64,000 nucleotides of DNA. Origin: Narthecium ossifragum. Its lineage: Eukaryota; Streptophyta; Magnoliopsida; Dioscoreales; Nartheciaceae. The translations under genes and the position numbers were made by a program. The notes beneath the pieces are model-generated. The model had not been told where the DNA came from and searched no databases. It saw only the letters and a list, made by a program, of their open reading frames with translations. Positions within the stretch are counted from its first letter, which is position 1, and each line of letters starts with the position of its first letter. Shown one piece after another: positions 35,343 to 47,196 of the stretch. The stretch lies in assembly GCA_963920575.1 (NCBI GenBank), contig OY986968.1:8673485-8737484 (forward strand), written 5' to 3'.

Positions 35343-38300
35343 CTGCTAGTAATCAATACAATTCCTCAAATGAAGAAAAGTGATATTCTTCCAATTCCGA
35401 TGTAGCTACATCCCAAATATGAACCCTTTTATGAAGAAAAGTTAACAGTAGAAAGGAATTTTATGGACATGAATCTCAATAAGCTATTATAAGTTCCCAA
35501 CTGATTGTAATTTGCTTCATCATGTAGTAATAGCTGAATTTTTGAACAATGAATGATTGAGAAGAATGCCAACATGCAATGAGGATTAAATGAGATGGAT
35601 TTTGGAAGACACATGGATGATTGGTTGTTGTCAATCTAAAGTACTGATGGAGTACTTGTTTGATTCAGGCAACTTTTTGCTTGAACATATAGTAATAGAT
35701 GAAAATTTGAAGAATGCATGCTTAAGAAGAATGCCAACATGCAATCAAGATTACATGAGCTAATTATGGTGATGATTGGAGACATGTGGATGATCATGAG
35801 ATGAATTTTTGCTGCCAATCTCTCCTACTTTATTTTAACCAGGGAGCAAGTAGAAGATGGTTTACATGAGTTTGAGCTACATTAATTTGTATTTCATATT
35901 GATTGTGTTTGTGACTAACATACTTATTAATGTTGTGCTTAAATGGATATGGCTTTTTCTTTTTCATCATACTTGACCAATAGTTCAATCACAAAACCTC
36001 CGTCTAAACACAATACCAACAACCCTGATTGTGTTTTACTTAAATAGAAAAGGGGGAGATGGAAACAGGTTAAGGACGGAGAAAGAATTAATTTGGACAG
36101 GGGAGAGGGGTTGAAGAAGGAAGACAGCTGATGATCTAAAAAGGATAATTCCTCAACTTTAGAACAAACTAATTGATCGGCAAAACCAATATCAAATAAA
36201 TACTAACCTTAACCAAAACCAATGAGCATGCATTTAGAAATCCAGCATGACATAAAAACACATCATTAAAACCATCCAAATCACAGTAATACGGTATCTG
36301 TACTTAACAGAACAATACATGTTATAGCCATAAAAATAATATAATGCAGTCATTTTGAATGAAATATAGTTTGCAAGAGAAATTTAAAAGCAAAAAATAG
36401 AACATGAATCTCTCTTAAGATTCAGAATAATGACTCTACTTTACAACAAATTAAATTCAGAAACTACAATATCATAATCTCAATGTGCCCATCTTTCCTT
36501 ACATGTTTATCATTTAATAGTGTAAAAAATCTTGGAAATAAATGAATATGTTGTACAAACCAAGATCTGAATCAAGCTAAAAGCCCAAACATAAACCATG
36601 TACAAAGCATTATTCAATTTAATATCTTTTCTATAGAACGAAGGAAAAGACAATGAATGAAAAGTATAAAAGCATCAAAGATCTAGTCAACATGGATGTC
36701 CATTCAAACAACCGATGTAAAGGAAAAAAAAACAGAGAGAACTGGATCAGATCATAGAAGACCAACAAAGAAAGACAACATTCACCTGTGCAAGCTTACC
36801 CTAGAAAAAATGAAAAGATATATACGCTACCTTTGGTTTGAGTAGCTTTTTGAACCAACCGATGGGAAGGGGAAAAAAATAGAGAGATCTGGATCAGATC
36901 AGAGAAGAACATCAAAGAGAAACAACATTCACATGTGCAAGTTTACCCTAGAATAAATGAAAGTAGATATACATGCTATCTTTGGTTTGAGTAGCTTTTT
37001 CAGTTTCCTCTATGCCTTTTATAATTCAAATTTTGAGAACCTAGGATCAAATAGGGACATTAGTCAGTAATTAGTATCTCTAGATGATAAATCCAAGTTT
37101 CTTGATATAGAGATAGCTAAATTTAAGCCTATAATTAAATTCTTAAAGAAATCAAAGAAAGGGACATGATGGACCCAAACATATACTAAAATTACTCAAG
37201 AAGTCATTCTTAGCATGGAGGGATGACACAAAACAAAGACACTGAAAATGAAACATATTTAAGCCCTTTTATTATCAACAACTAATCCTTGGTATAACGG
37301 AAGTATGAAGCTTTCCTCATTAAGTTTATTTCTTAGGTCTCAAACCTTTTATATACACAATGACCTCTTTAGTTTATGTAAAAATCCATGAATCAGTAAG
37401 TAAAAATAGGGTGACGAACACAATGAAATTGATACCCAGAACAAAATGAACTTCTGCTTCGAGTTCTTGGAATAAAATACAACCTAGCTCATGTTATGAT
37501 CTTGCAGGAAAATGAACACCTGCTTCGAGTTCTTTCTCAAAAAATATCACCAAAAGAGGCAATAGAATAAGGTTAGTTATTAAGGGAATTTGATTTCTTG
37601 TGTAACTGTCATGTATCAAAAATGTTTATTGCTTGTTGATTAAAGTAAGTAAGCACTTAGGGCATTGAGTATAAGAGATATTCAACGTTTCATAGGCAGC
37701 TTAGGTCACTCGCATCTCAGATTCAACTTGTGTTTGTAATTATTTTTGAAGACAGTAAATATAGCCTGCCTTCTAAATTATCTTTCAGTGTTTACCATTC
37801 TTTGCTTAGTAAACATTGTCAAACAAAACTTACATCACCCCTTTCATGAATTACATGATAGAGGATAAGCTACATTCTTGCCAGTGTTTGTGACATAAGC
37901 TTGGATTTTAATGCTGGGTACTGCCAAGTTCCTGATTTATAACTGAGCATAATGAAACAATAACCTCCAGAGTTTGGGAATAAATGACGCTTTCTCTATG
38001 AGATTGCAATTGGTCAAAATGGCCATAAAGGATCCAATGTGGATGAAACCATCTGAAAGAAAGCTGTCAAGAGGGAACAAAACTAATTTGAAATGGCCGC
38101 AATTCAAGTGAAATGGCATTTGTATTGGACTATTTATGGCAAAAATGGAATGATTTGGTTGGACCTTATATACTTCCGGAAGACATCAATTGCAAAGGTT
38201 CTAAAATCCTCAATATGCTAGTCACCCTAATAGAAAAATGTACAGATGCTTATAGACATCAGAAACAATGATAATACAAATTAGAAGTAACTTGTATTGT

Positions 38301-38470
38301 CAAGAAGTGAGTGTATATTCAGTTTACATGGCAAAAATGATATTACAAACTTGAATAAATACAAAGCGAAACGTGGGAAAAATGGGAATAATATATGTAC
38401 CTTATAAGTTAGAGAGAAGTTTGTCACTTACTTTCTCATTTAAAATAAGCAAAAGGGGTCTTCCTTTTGG
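35343..38470 (-). other. Outer part of the Helitron leader, with short tandem duplications
   Basis: No coding region recognised. Two duplications are visible: about 35520-35636 versus 35690-35819 (diverged; share AGAAGAATGCCAACATGCAA) and about 36712-36851 versus 36856-36998 (share CTTTGGTTTGAGTAGCTTTT, about 85% alike). The remainder is AT-rich. Confidence 0.4.
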
Positions 38471-39208
38471 ATAATCCTAAGTACAATAATTAGCAACTTA
38501 TCTTTTGGATGAACACCATCGGCTTGGAATAGGAAGTTGTCACCATCCGCATCCTCACCGTCTTCTTTTTAATTCCCTCTCCAAAGATAGTCGAAAAGAT
38601 GAGAAGTTCGGATTGAATACCCATATTTATAAGTGAACTCCCGAAATTAGAGTTTGAGTTGAGTTGGACGTCAATTACAACTCGGATTTCCTGAATTAAT
38701 TCTGGCAGTCTTATTCCAAGCGCAACTTGGCCCAATTATCAATTCGGAATTTGAAACCTTGTCCAACACAAAAGCTGTAGATTAGGAAGTTCTCTGTCAT
38801 ATCCTGAATAATTCATAATATTTGGACTTATCAGGAATATTTGATGAATATTCGTCTGAACGTCGGTGGACCAGTTTTCCAGCACATGTATATCTTTATC
38901 TTCTTCAACATCAATCCATCTGGAATCTCGCAAAGTGTCCAACATGAAAGTTGTAGCTCTTGAAGTCTTCTATCTCTTATTAAGTTTCCAGAATATTTGA
39001 ACTTATATAGAATTTATGGAGAATATTCTACTGACATGCGATGAAGCAATCTTTATCACATAAATTCAACTTTTTAGCCGAATTTTTTGTATTTCTTCTC
39101 AAATCATGATTAAACCTAAAATCAACTAACAAATTATTAAATACAACTACTCTAGGCTTAACAAAGGTAAATTAAGGGGTTTAATTACGAATATTTAGTG
39201 GCTCATCA
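38471..39208 (-). repeat. Second part of the split 3' LTR
   Basis: Aligns with 44411-45154 of the intact LTR. The minus-strand TATA box (TATAAATATGGG, 38631-38620) is preserved. It ends at GGCTCATCA (39208), followed by the polypurine tract GTAACTTGGGGGGTG read on the minus strand (39223-39209). Confidence 0.85.
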
Positions 39209-39223
39209 CACCCCCCAAGTTAC

Positions 39224-42118
39224 AATTTGCTAGTCCTCGAGCAAAAAAAAGATAAAAAGAAAGCAATAAATCTAAGTAGCCACTTTCCTAAGTCTCACGA
39301 TTGCACTTAGCATGTGCAACAAGCCTTTAAACCCCTAGGTCTCCCTAGTGGAGGAGTTATAGTCTCCTAAGGGTTTTCAGGGATGACACCCACAAACATC
39401 TACACAACCCTTGATTATGTCATTAGAAACCAATCATAATATTCATCAACTCTAATGCATGAAATAGAAATTATACCCATGAATTTATTCTTCTACCCAT
39501 AGCAAGATATAACAATAGCAAGTCAATGAATGCCAAACACTTTTCCAACACTTCAACATATTTAACCATTATTAAGAACAACTTCAACAATCCAAGTGTG
39601 TGAAAAGGATTTCACATGCATGTCTCAGAGTATCAATTATATCCAAACATTTCATTCATTGAAGAATAGGAGCTTGGCCAAGCACATATTTTCATTCACC
39701 ACTTTGCAATGTCTTTTTTTTATATACATGACATGTGAAACGTTATGATTTCTTAAGCTTTCTTCATAGTTCATATAACAAGGTTCAAGCCAATGACTCC
39801 CAAACCAGACGGTTTTAGGGTACTAAGTGTAGAACACCCTTTAGACTCTAATGCTCAAACCATGAAAGCAACAAATCATAACTAGTCATTTTTTCAGGAA
39901 TTTCAGCTATTTTACGCGAATAACATACTTTGCCCGGTTACTAAGTATGAAACACTTTTGCATATAAAGCTCTTTTTTTCAATTGCATACTTTTCATGTA
40001 ACATAACATAAGATCATAAATCTATCAAAGTATTATGCTTAGAATCTAATCTCAACTCATCGACATGTGGAAGTGAATATGTGCATTAGGATATGTCAAG
40101 TCATCCTTAATTCATGGAAAAAGTGTTGACGTATTAAAACAATATCATGCATATAAAGAATTTAGCTATATCTTATATTACATATGAGAATCAGAGTAAA
40201 TCATAAAATACGTTTCTAAATCAAGCATCTTTCATCAATAAATATCATAATTTTATTCTCATGACATCATTCAAGGGTGTATAATATCGGTTATCAGAAA
40301 AAACATATGAGCATGAAATTTATGAATGCTACCCCCAACTTAAATTTAATTATCCCCAATTAGACTAAGTCATAAAATTAAATTAATGAATAAAGGGTAG
40401 AGATAACCATAATGAATGCCTAAAAAATTGACTTCGCCACCAAAAATATCTTGCATGTCCCTGCCAAAAATATGTGAACCCCTGACACCTATATCTCATA
40501 GCTCAAGACGAAACAAGTGAAGCATCATAATAAATTGGAAGAAGTCAATAATAGAAAATAATAGGTAGGGAGGATAGAGGGTACCAAAAGTTAGCAATTA
40601 AGCATAGCCTCCAAATTGATCGCAACACCATATCTTGCCTAAGAAATAAATACCTTTCCAAAACATCAAGTATATAACATAGAATATAGAAATTAAATCC
40701 AAAAAGGCTCAAAAATCACAGAAAATTTCAGCAGAGTCTCCTTTGTATTTTCATGATATAGCAATCCTGTACAAGCATTCATCCCACAAAGAAAATAGAA
40801 AATGCACAGGCAGAAGTAAAGGAGATACCATCATAATCATCATCTCATATCAGCACATCATCAAGTACAACTAACATCCAAAAACATCCAAAAAGGTCTC
40901 ATATCAATAGCTAATCTTCATTAGAATCCCTAAAATCAAGCAGTCAAGCGAAAGTAGAGGGGTCAGCTTGCAAAGACTACGCAATCCTAGCAAAGCGATA
41001 GTGAACCTCTGTCGTCAAGTCGTCCATCGCAGAGTCAACTACTACTGTAAGTGCAAAAACCAACCTCGAGACAGGTCCGGACTAGTCAAACTGGCTCGGG
41101 GCTGTGGAACACTACATCACAGACGACTCGTAAGCTTCGAACATGTGTCCTTCCTAAAGACTACTTGTCCTAAGATTTAATGAAAACAACAAACAATAAG
41201 CTGGGTTGTAGTAGAAGAGATTTGGATAGGCCAGAGTACTTGAGTGTGGCGTTGATTGAAAATCTAAACCATCGGATCGAAAATTGAAGCTTTATGGCAC
41301 CTGGATCATGGTTGGAGGTAATCGGATAGCTGAAAACCTGCCGGCGGCGAATCGACGGTGAAACATCGTCGCCGGAGGATGTGGAAGGTACAGGAAGAAT
41401 CATGGTGGCCTGGTGAACTCATCTTTGTAGTCTGATCGTAGAATTGAGGCTTCCAGGTGGCAGATTAGAGGTGGCCAGCGCGGTTAAGGATCGTCGGAAG
41501 TTGACTCCGGTGATCCAGGCAACAAGGAATGTTTTTTATGGTGGCGGAAGGATCGTGACTACCTGGGGAATTTTGGAGGTGGTACAAGGCGGTGGGCCAC
41601 CATGGATGAGGAGAACGACGGTGGCTTGGGAAGGCGGAGAGGTTCACCGGCATCATAGGAGAGAGGGATGAGGGCGGAGGAGGCAGAGAAGGGTAGTGAG
41701 GAGGATGGCGGAGGTCTAGGTGAAGGTTTGAAGGGACGGGGATGGCCGGACCGGGCTTGAGAGGTGGTGGAGTTCAGCGGCTCGGGGACGAGCCGATCGA
41801 CTATGGCGGAGCCGGGACGACGATGCCCCGGCTCGGATTGGGCTCAAGTGAGCCGCGATCGAGCCAACGCTCGGAGGAGAGATAAAATCAGGCGGAAAAA
41901 TAGAAAAATGGAAAAGGTGAAATTGTTTTGGGGGAAATCTAAAAAAAATTAGGGAAAACTCTTAATAATTAAGGGAAACTCCTAAAAACCAGGAAAATCC
42001 TAAAAGTTAAGAAAAACTCTTAAAAACTAGGATGCCTTCCAGCAAGCGCGTAATTTTACGTCTTTCGCTAGACGCTCCCGAAACAAAATTTAGGAGGTCG
42101 ATGATTCCATGTGAAAAA
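39224..42118 (-). other. Non-coding interior of the minus-strand LTR element
   Basis: No protease, reverse transcriptase, RNase H or integrase motif was found on either strand. 39240-40900 is AT-rich; 41200-41900 is G-rich on the plus strand, with frames in several phases that I attribute to composition. Confidence 0.55.
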
Positions 42119-42904
42119 TTACATGGTCCGGAGAATGGTGAAGATATGCAGACATGTTTCATCAAAGATGATAGAAATGCCAATAACAAACAAAGTTTGC
42201 ACAGGACGAGAAGATTTGATACGATCTTTGATGAAAGGATGATAGAAGTTGGCATTGTCTTCACTCATATCAGGGTTCTTCTCCTCACAATGTTCAACTA
42301 ATGTGGTTAGTGCATAATGTAGAGGCTCAAACTGAGTTTTCTGACAGGGAATCTCACTAACATGCTCAACCTCATTATGATCAATGCAAGTGGGCACCAC
42401 ATCATCATTCAACACATCATGTAAAATAGGCAATTCAACACAACAATCCTCATCATCACAATCAAAAAATTGGGCTTCTAAAGTATGATTGAAATACATA
42501 TAAGACCCACTTTCATTAGGTATGCATTCATCAATATCACATTCAGGAATATTATTTTCATGGTCCGGTAAAATATTGTCAGTAGTGACACGATTCGACA
42601 AAGCATTAGAATATATCTCATAATGACATGTATCATTATCACGAGAAATATAAGAATCACTAGCATTTTCATAGCAGATAGGAGGTATAGGATCATTCAC
42701 ATAATTCTCAACTACATCATCATATGAATCTACCATGCAAGCAAGTTGTTCAATTTGTATCTCTAAATTCTTAATTGATTGGGAATTAGAATTAACGTTG
42801 TTTGCTATCAAAGCAATTTTTCTATTAAGCTCAGTCATGCATTCAATTATGCTAGCCTTAATGTTTGCATTCATGTTTGCAAATGCACTCATGATTGTGT
42901 CCAA
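42119..42904 (-). CDS. Gag-derived protein, C-terminal part (minus-strand element)
   Basis: 261 codons. Near residues 40-57 it has NSQSIKNLEIQIEQLACMVD, strikingly like the SIRNLE.Q.GQLA heptad segment of Athila/Tat Gag. The remainder is Asp/Glu/Asn-rich with many Cys and no zinc knuckle. It lies just downstream of the frame at 43417-43022 that carries the PFGYGP/NNDTYGFSNP signature, so the two are probably one broken or spliced product. It corresponds in position to the 289-codon ORF of the 20235 element. Function unknown. Confidence 0.55.
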   Translation of the reverse strand: MDTIMSAFANMNANIKASIIECMTELNRKIALIANNVNSNSQSIKNLEIQIEQLACMVDSYDDVVENYVNDPIPPICYENASDSYISRDNDTCHYEIYSNALSNRVTTDNILPDHENNIPECDIDECIPNESGSYMYFNHTLEAQFFDCDDEDCCVELPILHDVLNDDVVPTCIDHNEVEHVSEIPCQKTQFEPLHYALTTLVEHCEEKNPDMSEDNANFYHPFIKDRIKSSRPVQTLFVIGISIIFDETCLHIFTILRTM

Positions 42905-43021
42905 TGTCGGTTCAGAGGGTGCTTGTGGAGGAGGATATTGCTGTTTAAAACAAGGTTTAAAATTTTGAACAGGTGTTTCTATGTTCCATGGTTGAACATT
43001 AGGAGGTTGGTAACATTGAAA

Positions 43022-43417
43022 TTACCAACTAGGGTATGTATGATCTCTAAACGTCCGATTATAAGTATACGGATGTGAATTATATGCCGGATTTGAGAAA
43101 CCATATGTGTCATTATTGTAAGCGGGTCCATAACCAAAAGGAAAATCATCATTCGACATGGCACTCGGTGGCATATAAAAATTGGCAATGCATGCAAAAT
43201 CATAGACCAAAAAGAGAAAAAGAAAACAGAAGATTCGGAGGAGAGGAAAAAATCCGGAAACCAACGATTGAAACGAAAAATTTTGAAGCAAGAAAACTAA
43301 CCTATCTAACCTCGCGGTCGATCTCATAGTCGATCGACCGGTCGACCATGGACTGTGCAACCATACTTGAAAAAGCGATGGTTGATCGTTGTATCGACCC
43401 TGAGAAGTTGTTTTCAT
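43022..43417 (-). CDS. Gag-derived protein, N-terminal signature part
   Basis: The C-terminal half, beginning near the MPPSAMSNDDFPFGYGP residues, matches the 20235 element's ORF (MPPGDIWNDDLPFGYGP) and continues NNDTYGFSNPAYNS and NRTFRDHTYPSW before a stop. The upstream 70 residues read into the leader and are probably not translated; the likely start is the Met before PPSAMSND or one slightly upstream. This shows that two elements on opposite strands share one ORF family. Confidence 0.6.
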   Translation of the reverse strand: MKTTSQGRYNDQPSLFQVWLHSPWSTGRSTMRSTARLDRLVFLLQNFSFQSLVSGFFPLLRIFCFLFLFLVYDFACIANFYMPPSAMSNDDFPFGYGPAYNNDTYGFSNPAYNSHPYTYNRTFRDHTYPSW

Positions 43418-43680
43418 GTCAGAGGCTCACGGATGATCCGGCGGTTGATGTGAGGGTAGACCGAAACTAGCGTAGAGCACGACGGTCAATCTAGCGGATG
43501 ATGCAACGGTTGACCGCCAGTGTGCTTCAAAGAAAAAAAGTTTCACTGTTGCAGAAACTCCAAAAAATGGTTGGAAAAATCATTAAAAATGTAAAATAAA
43601 AAATAAAAATAGAGGAAGATAAAAATCTAACTATGCCCAGAAAAAGAATAATGAGAAAATCAATCAATTAACTGTCGAAT

Positions 43681-43698
43681 TCCCCGACAATGGTGCCA
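43681..43698 (-). other. Primer-binding site (degraded tRNA-Asp type)
   Basis: Minus strand TGGCACCATTGTCGGGGA next to the 5' LTR; differs from TGGCGCCGTTGCCGGGGA at three sites, all transitions. Confidence 0.7.
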
Positions 43699-43703
43699 AA
43701 AAT

Positions 43704-45154
43704 TGATGTGCTACAAACGTGTCGTTAAAACATTACAAACTCAATTAAATATTAAATTTATAATCCTTATTCAATCACTACACTGCTTGGTAGAATAGTG
43801 GTGAAGTCCGAAGTCGAACCACAGAGAATTTACCAGAAAATATTGAAATCAATTCTCAAACTCTAAATCTAAGCAAAAGAATCAATGATATATTTAAATT
43901 AACTAAAACTATCTAAGGAAAGCAATTACATATGATCAATTCGAATCAATGGATAGGTGACTTAGGAGTTATTCAATCCGCCCTAGTTTCGCCTTCAATC
44001 TTCTCTAGTTATCCTCTTATTCTCTTCTCTAAACATTATGCATCCACAATGTTTTAACCTTACATGTATCCCTAAATAAGACTTCTTAACCTTACATGTA
44101 TCCCTAAAACAAGATAAGTGTTTTCCAAAAGCATACTTTATCTTTGATTAGCATAACTTGTCTTCGGGGTAACCTTAGCACAATCTATCGTCACTAAGCC
44201 TAAAATATCTCATCGGGTATTCACAAATCACATTAAAGCTATCTTATAGATCTCTACCATCAATCACCGAAATCAAGTAGGCCAAAAAATACGTCAAGGA
44301 ACTCCGTTCTCTCAACTCTATTAATATTAAAATCAAATCCATAAGATCATGTCTTGAGAATATTACAAGAGTCAAACCAAACAAGATAGAAAACTACGCA
44401 ACGGTTTCATGAATAATCCTAAGTACAATAATTAACAACTCATCTCTTGGATGAACGCCATCGGATTGGTATAGGAAGCTGTCACCATCCGCATCATTGT
44501 CGTCTTCTTTTTAATTCCCTCCCCCAAAGATAGTCAAAAAGATGAGAACTTCGGATTGAATACCCATATTTATATGAGAACTCCCAAAATTAGAGTTTGA
44601 GTTGAGTTGGACTTCAATTACAACTTGGATTTACTGAATTAATTCTGGTAGTCTTATTTCGAGCGCAACTGGGCCCAATCAGTTCGGAATTTGAAACCTT
44701 GTCCACCACAAACCTTGTATATTATTAAGTCCTCTGTTATATCCTGAATATTTAATAATATTTAGACTTATCGGAAATATTTGATGAATATTGTTCAAAA
44801 CGTCGACGGACTAGTTTTTCAGCACATGTATATCTTTATCTTCTTCAATACTTGTAGCAATCCATTAGGAATCTCGCAAAGTGTCCAACATGAAAGTTGT
44901 AGCTCTTGAATTCTTTTATTTCTTAATAAATGTCCAGAATATTTCCACTTATACATAATTTCTGGAGAATATTCTTCTGACATGCGACGAAGCAGTCTTT
45001 TTCACATGAATTTATCTTTTTTACCGAATTTCTTATATTTCTTCTCAAATCATGATTAAACCTGAAATCAATTAACAAACTATTAAATACAACTACTCTA
45101 GGCTTAACAATGGTAAATTAAGGGGTTTAATTACGAATATTTAGTGACTCATCA
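43704..45154 (-). repeat. Intact 5' LTR of the minus-strand element
   Basis: 1451 bp, TG...CA. Minus-strand TATA box TATAAATATGGG at 44574-44563. It served as the reference that revealed the split LTR at 16102-16652/38471-39208. Confidence 0.88.
44563..44574 (-). promoter_or_regulatory. LTR TATA box
   Basis: TATAAATATGGG on the minus strand, conserved in the split LTR copy at 38620-38631. Confidence 0.6.
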
Positions 45155-45680
45155 GAACCTGACCTGACCCGAAATAAACGGGTTTGAGTTTGATGTTATC
45201 GTGTTCGGATCATAAATGGGTCGACCAGTTTACGACCCTCGAATAAATGGGTGGGGTCGGCTCGACCCGCAGGTTAGGCGAGTCAACCCGTTTAACCTAT
45301 TTAGTTTCAATGTCATTTAGGCTTTTAGGGCTAATTTGAATGTGTGCTCGTCTCATCAAGGAAAATTAAAACAAGCTGTAAGTTTATTGTTTAGGTTGGA
45401 TGGTTTGGATGTAATTGAAACAAGTTGTAACTTTATTGCCTACAAATTTTATTAATTAGTTGATAATTTGGTGCTTGATAGTTGTTAAACGGGTCAGATT
45501 GTTATGAAATGGGTCGACCCGACCCAACCCGTTAATAAACGGGTTAGACGGGTCGGGTCGGGTTGACCCGTTTATAAATAGGTTGGGTTCGGGTTGATAA
45601 ACCTGACCCGTTTTTTAAATGGGTCGGATTCGGGTTTGGCGCTCGACCCGACCCGTGAACCCGAATTGTCACATGTAACT
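45155..45680. repeat. GACCCG/CGGGTC-rich repeat
   Basis: Many copies of GACCCG, CGGGTC and AAACGGGT in both orientations, with two dense clusters (45163-45300 and 45480-45665) facing each other around an AT-rich core. The arrangement suggests a foldback-type MITE, but I could not define exact terminal repeats or a target duplication. Confidence 0.5.
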
Positions 45681-45724
45681 GTAATAACATAAATGTTAAT
45701 TTTACGCTAGCATGTAACTAAAAA

Positions 45725-45752
45725 CCATGCCAGAGGCATGGGTGCCTGCTAG
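45725..45752 (+). mobile_element. Helitron 3' terminus
   Basis: CCATGCC AGA GGCATGG forms a 7-bp perfect stem (45725-45741), followed by GTGCCTG and CTAG (45749-45752), then T. Hairpin, about 10 bases, CTRR end and a T flank are the textbook Helitron 3' end. The 5' end was not located; the minus-strand LTR element may lie inside this Helitron. Confidence 0.75.
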
Positions 45753-45753
45753 T

Positions 45754-46300
45754 TTGAATATATTGCCTAGATTTCTCGTCAAAGAAAGATCAATCAATTT
45801 ATCCATGCTTGTCAATTACATGAATTTATTGGTAAATATGCACGGCTTTAGTTTATTGTTTCTATTTTATCCAGTATTATTTTCTTTTTAAATCCACTTG
45901 TCTTTTGATTTGTCAATCGAGGGACACTTTCGTGTTTGTTTACAAAGCGGGCCGAATTCATAAATTCGGGACCAAAATACCCCTCGTCAACTCTCTCTCA
46001 TCATTCAATGCCACCTGACACAAGCACGAGAGAGAGAAATGAGAGAGATATCTCTCTACATTAAGATGAGAGAGGTATCTCTCTACAGAAAGAGAGTGAG
46101 AGAGAGTGTTGTGATTCCATTTATTTTTATATAAATTCCTTCATTTTTTGACGAAATACTTCCATATTTTGAAGAAATCCTTCATTATTTTCTTTATTGT
46201 TCCTCTTTGTGTAATAAGTAGAGGGAAGGAGGCTGCGGGAAGATGAAGGAATGAGAAAATTGTTAAGGAAGAGAGAAAGCTAGGGAGGAAGAAAGTGGGT
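45754..46300. other. Intergenic with short GA tracts
   Basis: GAGAGA tracts near 46027-46110, with no gene. Confidence 0.4.
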
Positions 46301-46304
46301 GAGA

Positions 46305-46442
46305 GTGAGGAATCCTTTAATTTTTAACGAGGAATCATTCAATTTTTAAGCGAGTATTCCTTCAATTTTTAAGGGAGGAATCCTTCAATTTTTAAGCGAG
46401 GAATCTTTCAATTTTTAAGTGAGGAATTCTTCAATTTGTAAT
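46305..46442. repeat. 27-bp tandem repeat, about five copies
   Basis: Unit approximately GAGGAATCCTTCAATTTTTAAGC, with single-base variation between copies. Related GAGGAATC words recur around 46840 and 46905. Confidence 0.8.
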
Positions 46443-46448
46443 GGATAT

Positions 46449-46795
46449 TTCAATGAAGAGGAGAGAGGGAGGTTGGAGAGAGAACGAGGAACTGAGAGAG
46501 ATCGGGTGGCTCTAGGAGGTTGGAGAGAGAACAAGGAAGTGAGAGAGAGATCAGGTGGAGAGAGGGAGGTCGGAGAGAGAGAGGTCGGGTGGAGAGAGAA
46601 CGGGGAAGTAAGAGAGAGATTGGGTGGAGAGAGAATAAGAAAGTGAGAAAGAGATCAGGTGGAGAGAGGGAGGTCGGAGAGAGAGAGAGCGAGGGGGCGG
46701 AAGAGAGAGGGAGTCCGAAGAGAGAGAGAGAGCGAGGGGGCGGAAGAGAGAGAGGGTGTCCGAAGAGATAGAAAGAGAGGGGGGGGGGGAAGAGA
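46449..46795 (+). repeat. GA-rich microsatellite-like tract
   Basis: Imperfect GAGAGAGG/GGTCGGGTGGAGAG units over about 350 bases. The open frames here are low-complexity Arg/Glu strings and are not genes. It ends in GAAGAGAGGAATTCCTGCTTA, the inverted counterpart of the sequence at 47171-47190. Confidence 0.75.
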
Positions 46796-47195
46796 GGAAT
46801 TCCTGCTTAAGTTAATTTAAAGTATTTCTTAGTTATTTATGAGGAATCTTTGTAAATTTAAAGTATTCGTTAGTTATATGAAACCTCATTTCCTTTTTTG
46901 TGAGGAATCCTTATAAATTTGAAGTATTCAAACCCAAGTAATGTAATGGCTATTAATTGGTGCGGGCCCCAAGCTCCACTAGAGTTAGCCTAGGTGTACA
47001 AGACCAACTCATATGCATTATTTTGTCAGGCTGAGCCAGCGGTACATTAAGTGAAGAAAAAGAAATAAGAGTTATTTTAAAGGAATATATGATAATATTT
47101 AAAGGAATACATGATAATATTTAAGTAATACATGGAATACTTCAGATTAACTTATGATTAATTACAATAATAAGCAAGGAATTCTTCTCTTCCGC
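46796..47195. other. AT-rich core between inverted GA and CT tracts
   Basis: The edges (46784-46804 and about 47171-47190) are inverted copies of one another (GAGGAATTCC...GCTTA versus TAAGCAAGGAATTCTTCTC), so 46680-47300 could form a foldback structure. No gene. Confidence 0.5.
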
Positions 47196-47196
47196 C

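Larger units (their letters stand above)
16653..38471 (-). mobile_element. Decayed autonomous Helitron, host to three later LTR insertions
   Basis: This block interrupts one LTR and carries minus-strand Rep and Pif1-like helicase remnants (30653 down to about 19600). The presumed 3' end has a hairpin, CCGTGCC..GGCATGG on the minus strand (16671-16655), close to the junction, but the canonical CTAG end is not preserved. The presumed 5' end on the minus strand reads TCCAAAAGGAAGACCCC after an A, matching the TC rule and A/T target. Removing the three LTR insertions (17755-19344, 20235-26293, 33203-35342) leaves about 12 kb. A second Helitron-like hairpin lies at 17099-17111, so the true terminus may be there and the outer part may be a second Helitron. 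The 5' leader upstream of Rep is unusually long and non-coding. Confidence 0.65.
38471..45154 (-). mobile_element. Minus-strand non-autonomous LTR retrotransposon
   Basis: 5' LTR 45154-43704, PBS 43698-43681, interior 43703-39209, 3' LTR 39208-38471 continuing at 16652-16102. The PBS on the minus strand, TGGCACCATTGTCGGGGA, is the tRNA-Asp site of the 20235 element with three C-to-T/G-to-A type changes. The interior encodes a Gag-derived product but no pol. Between the PBS and the first ORF (43310-43520) there is a cluster of GGTCGATC-like words. The middle of the interior (about 40900-41960) is GC-richer and has no recognisable gene. Confidence 0.85.

Noticed and set aside
46419..46771. Open frames over the GA-rich tract
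   Set aside because: They encode only Arg/Glu/Gly low-complexity strings in more than one frame, as any GA repeat would.
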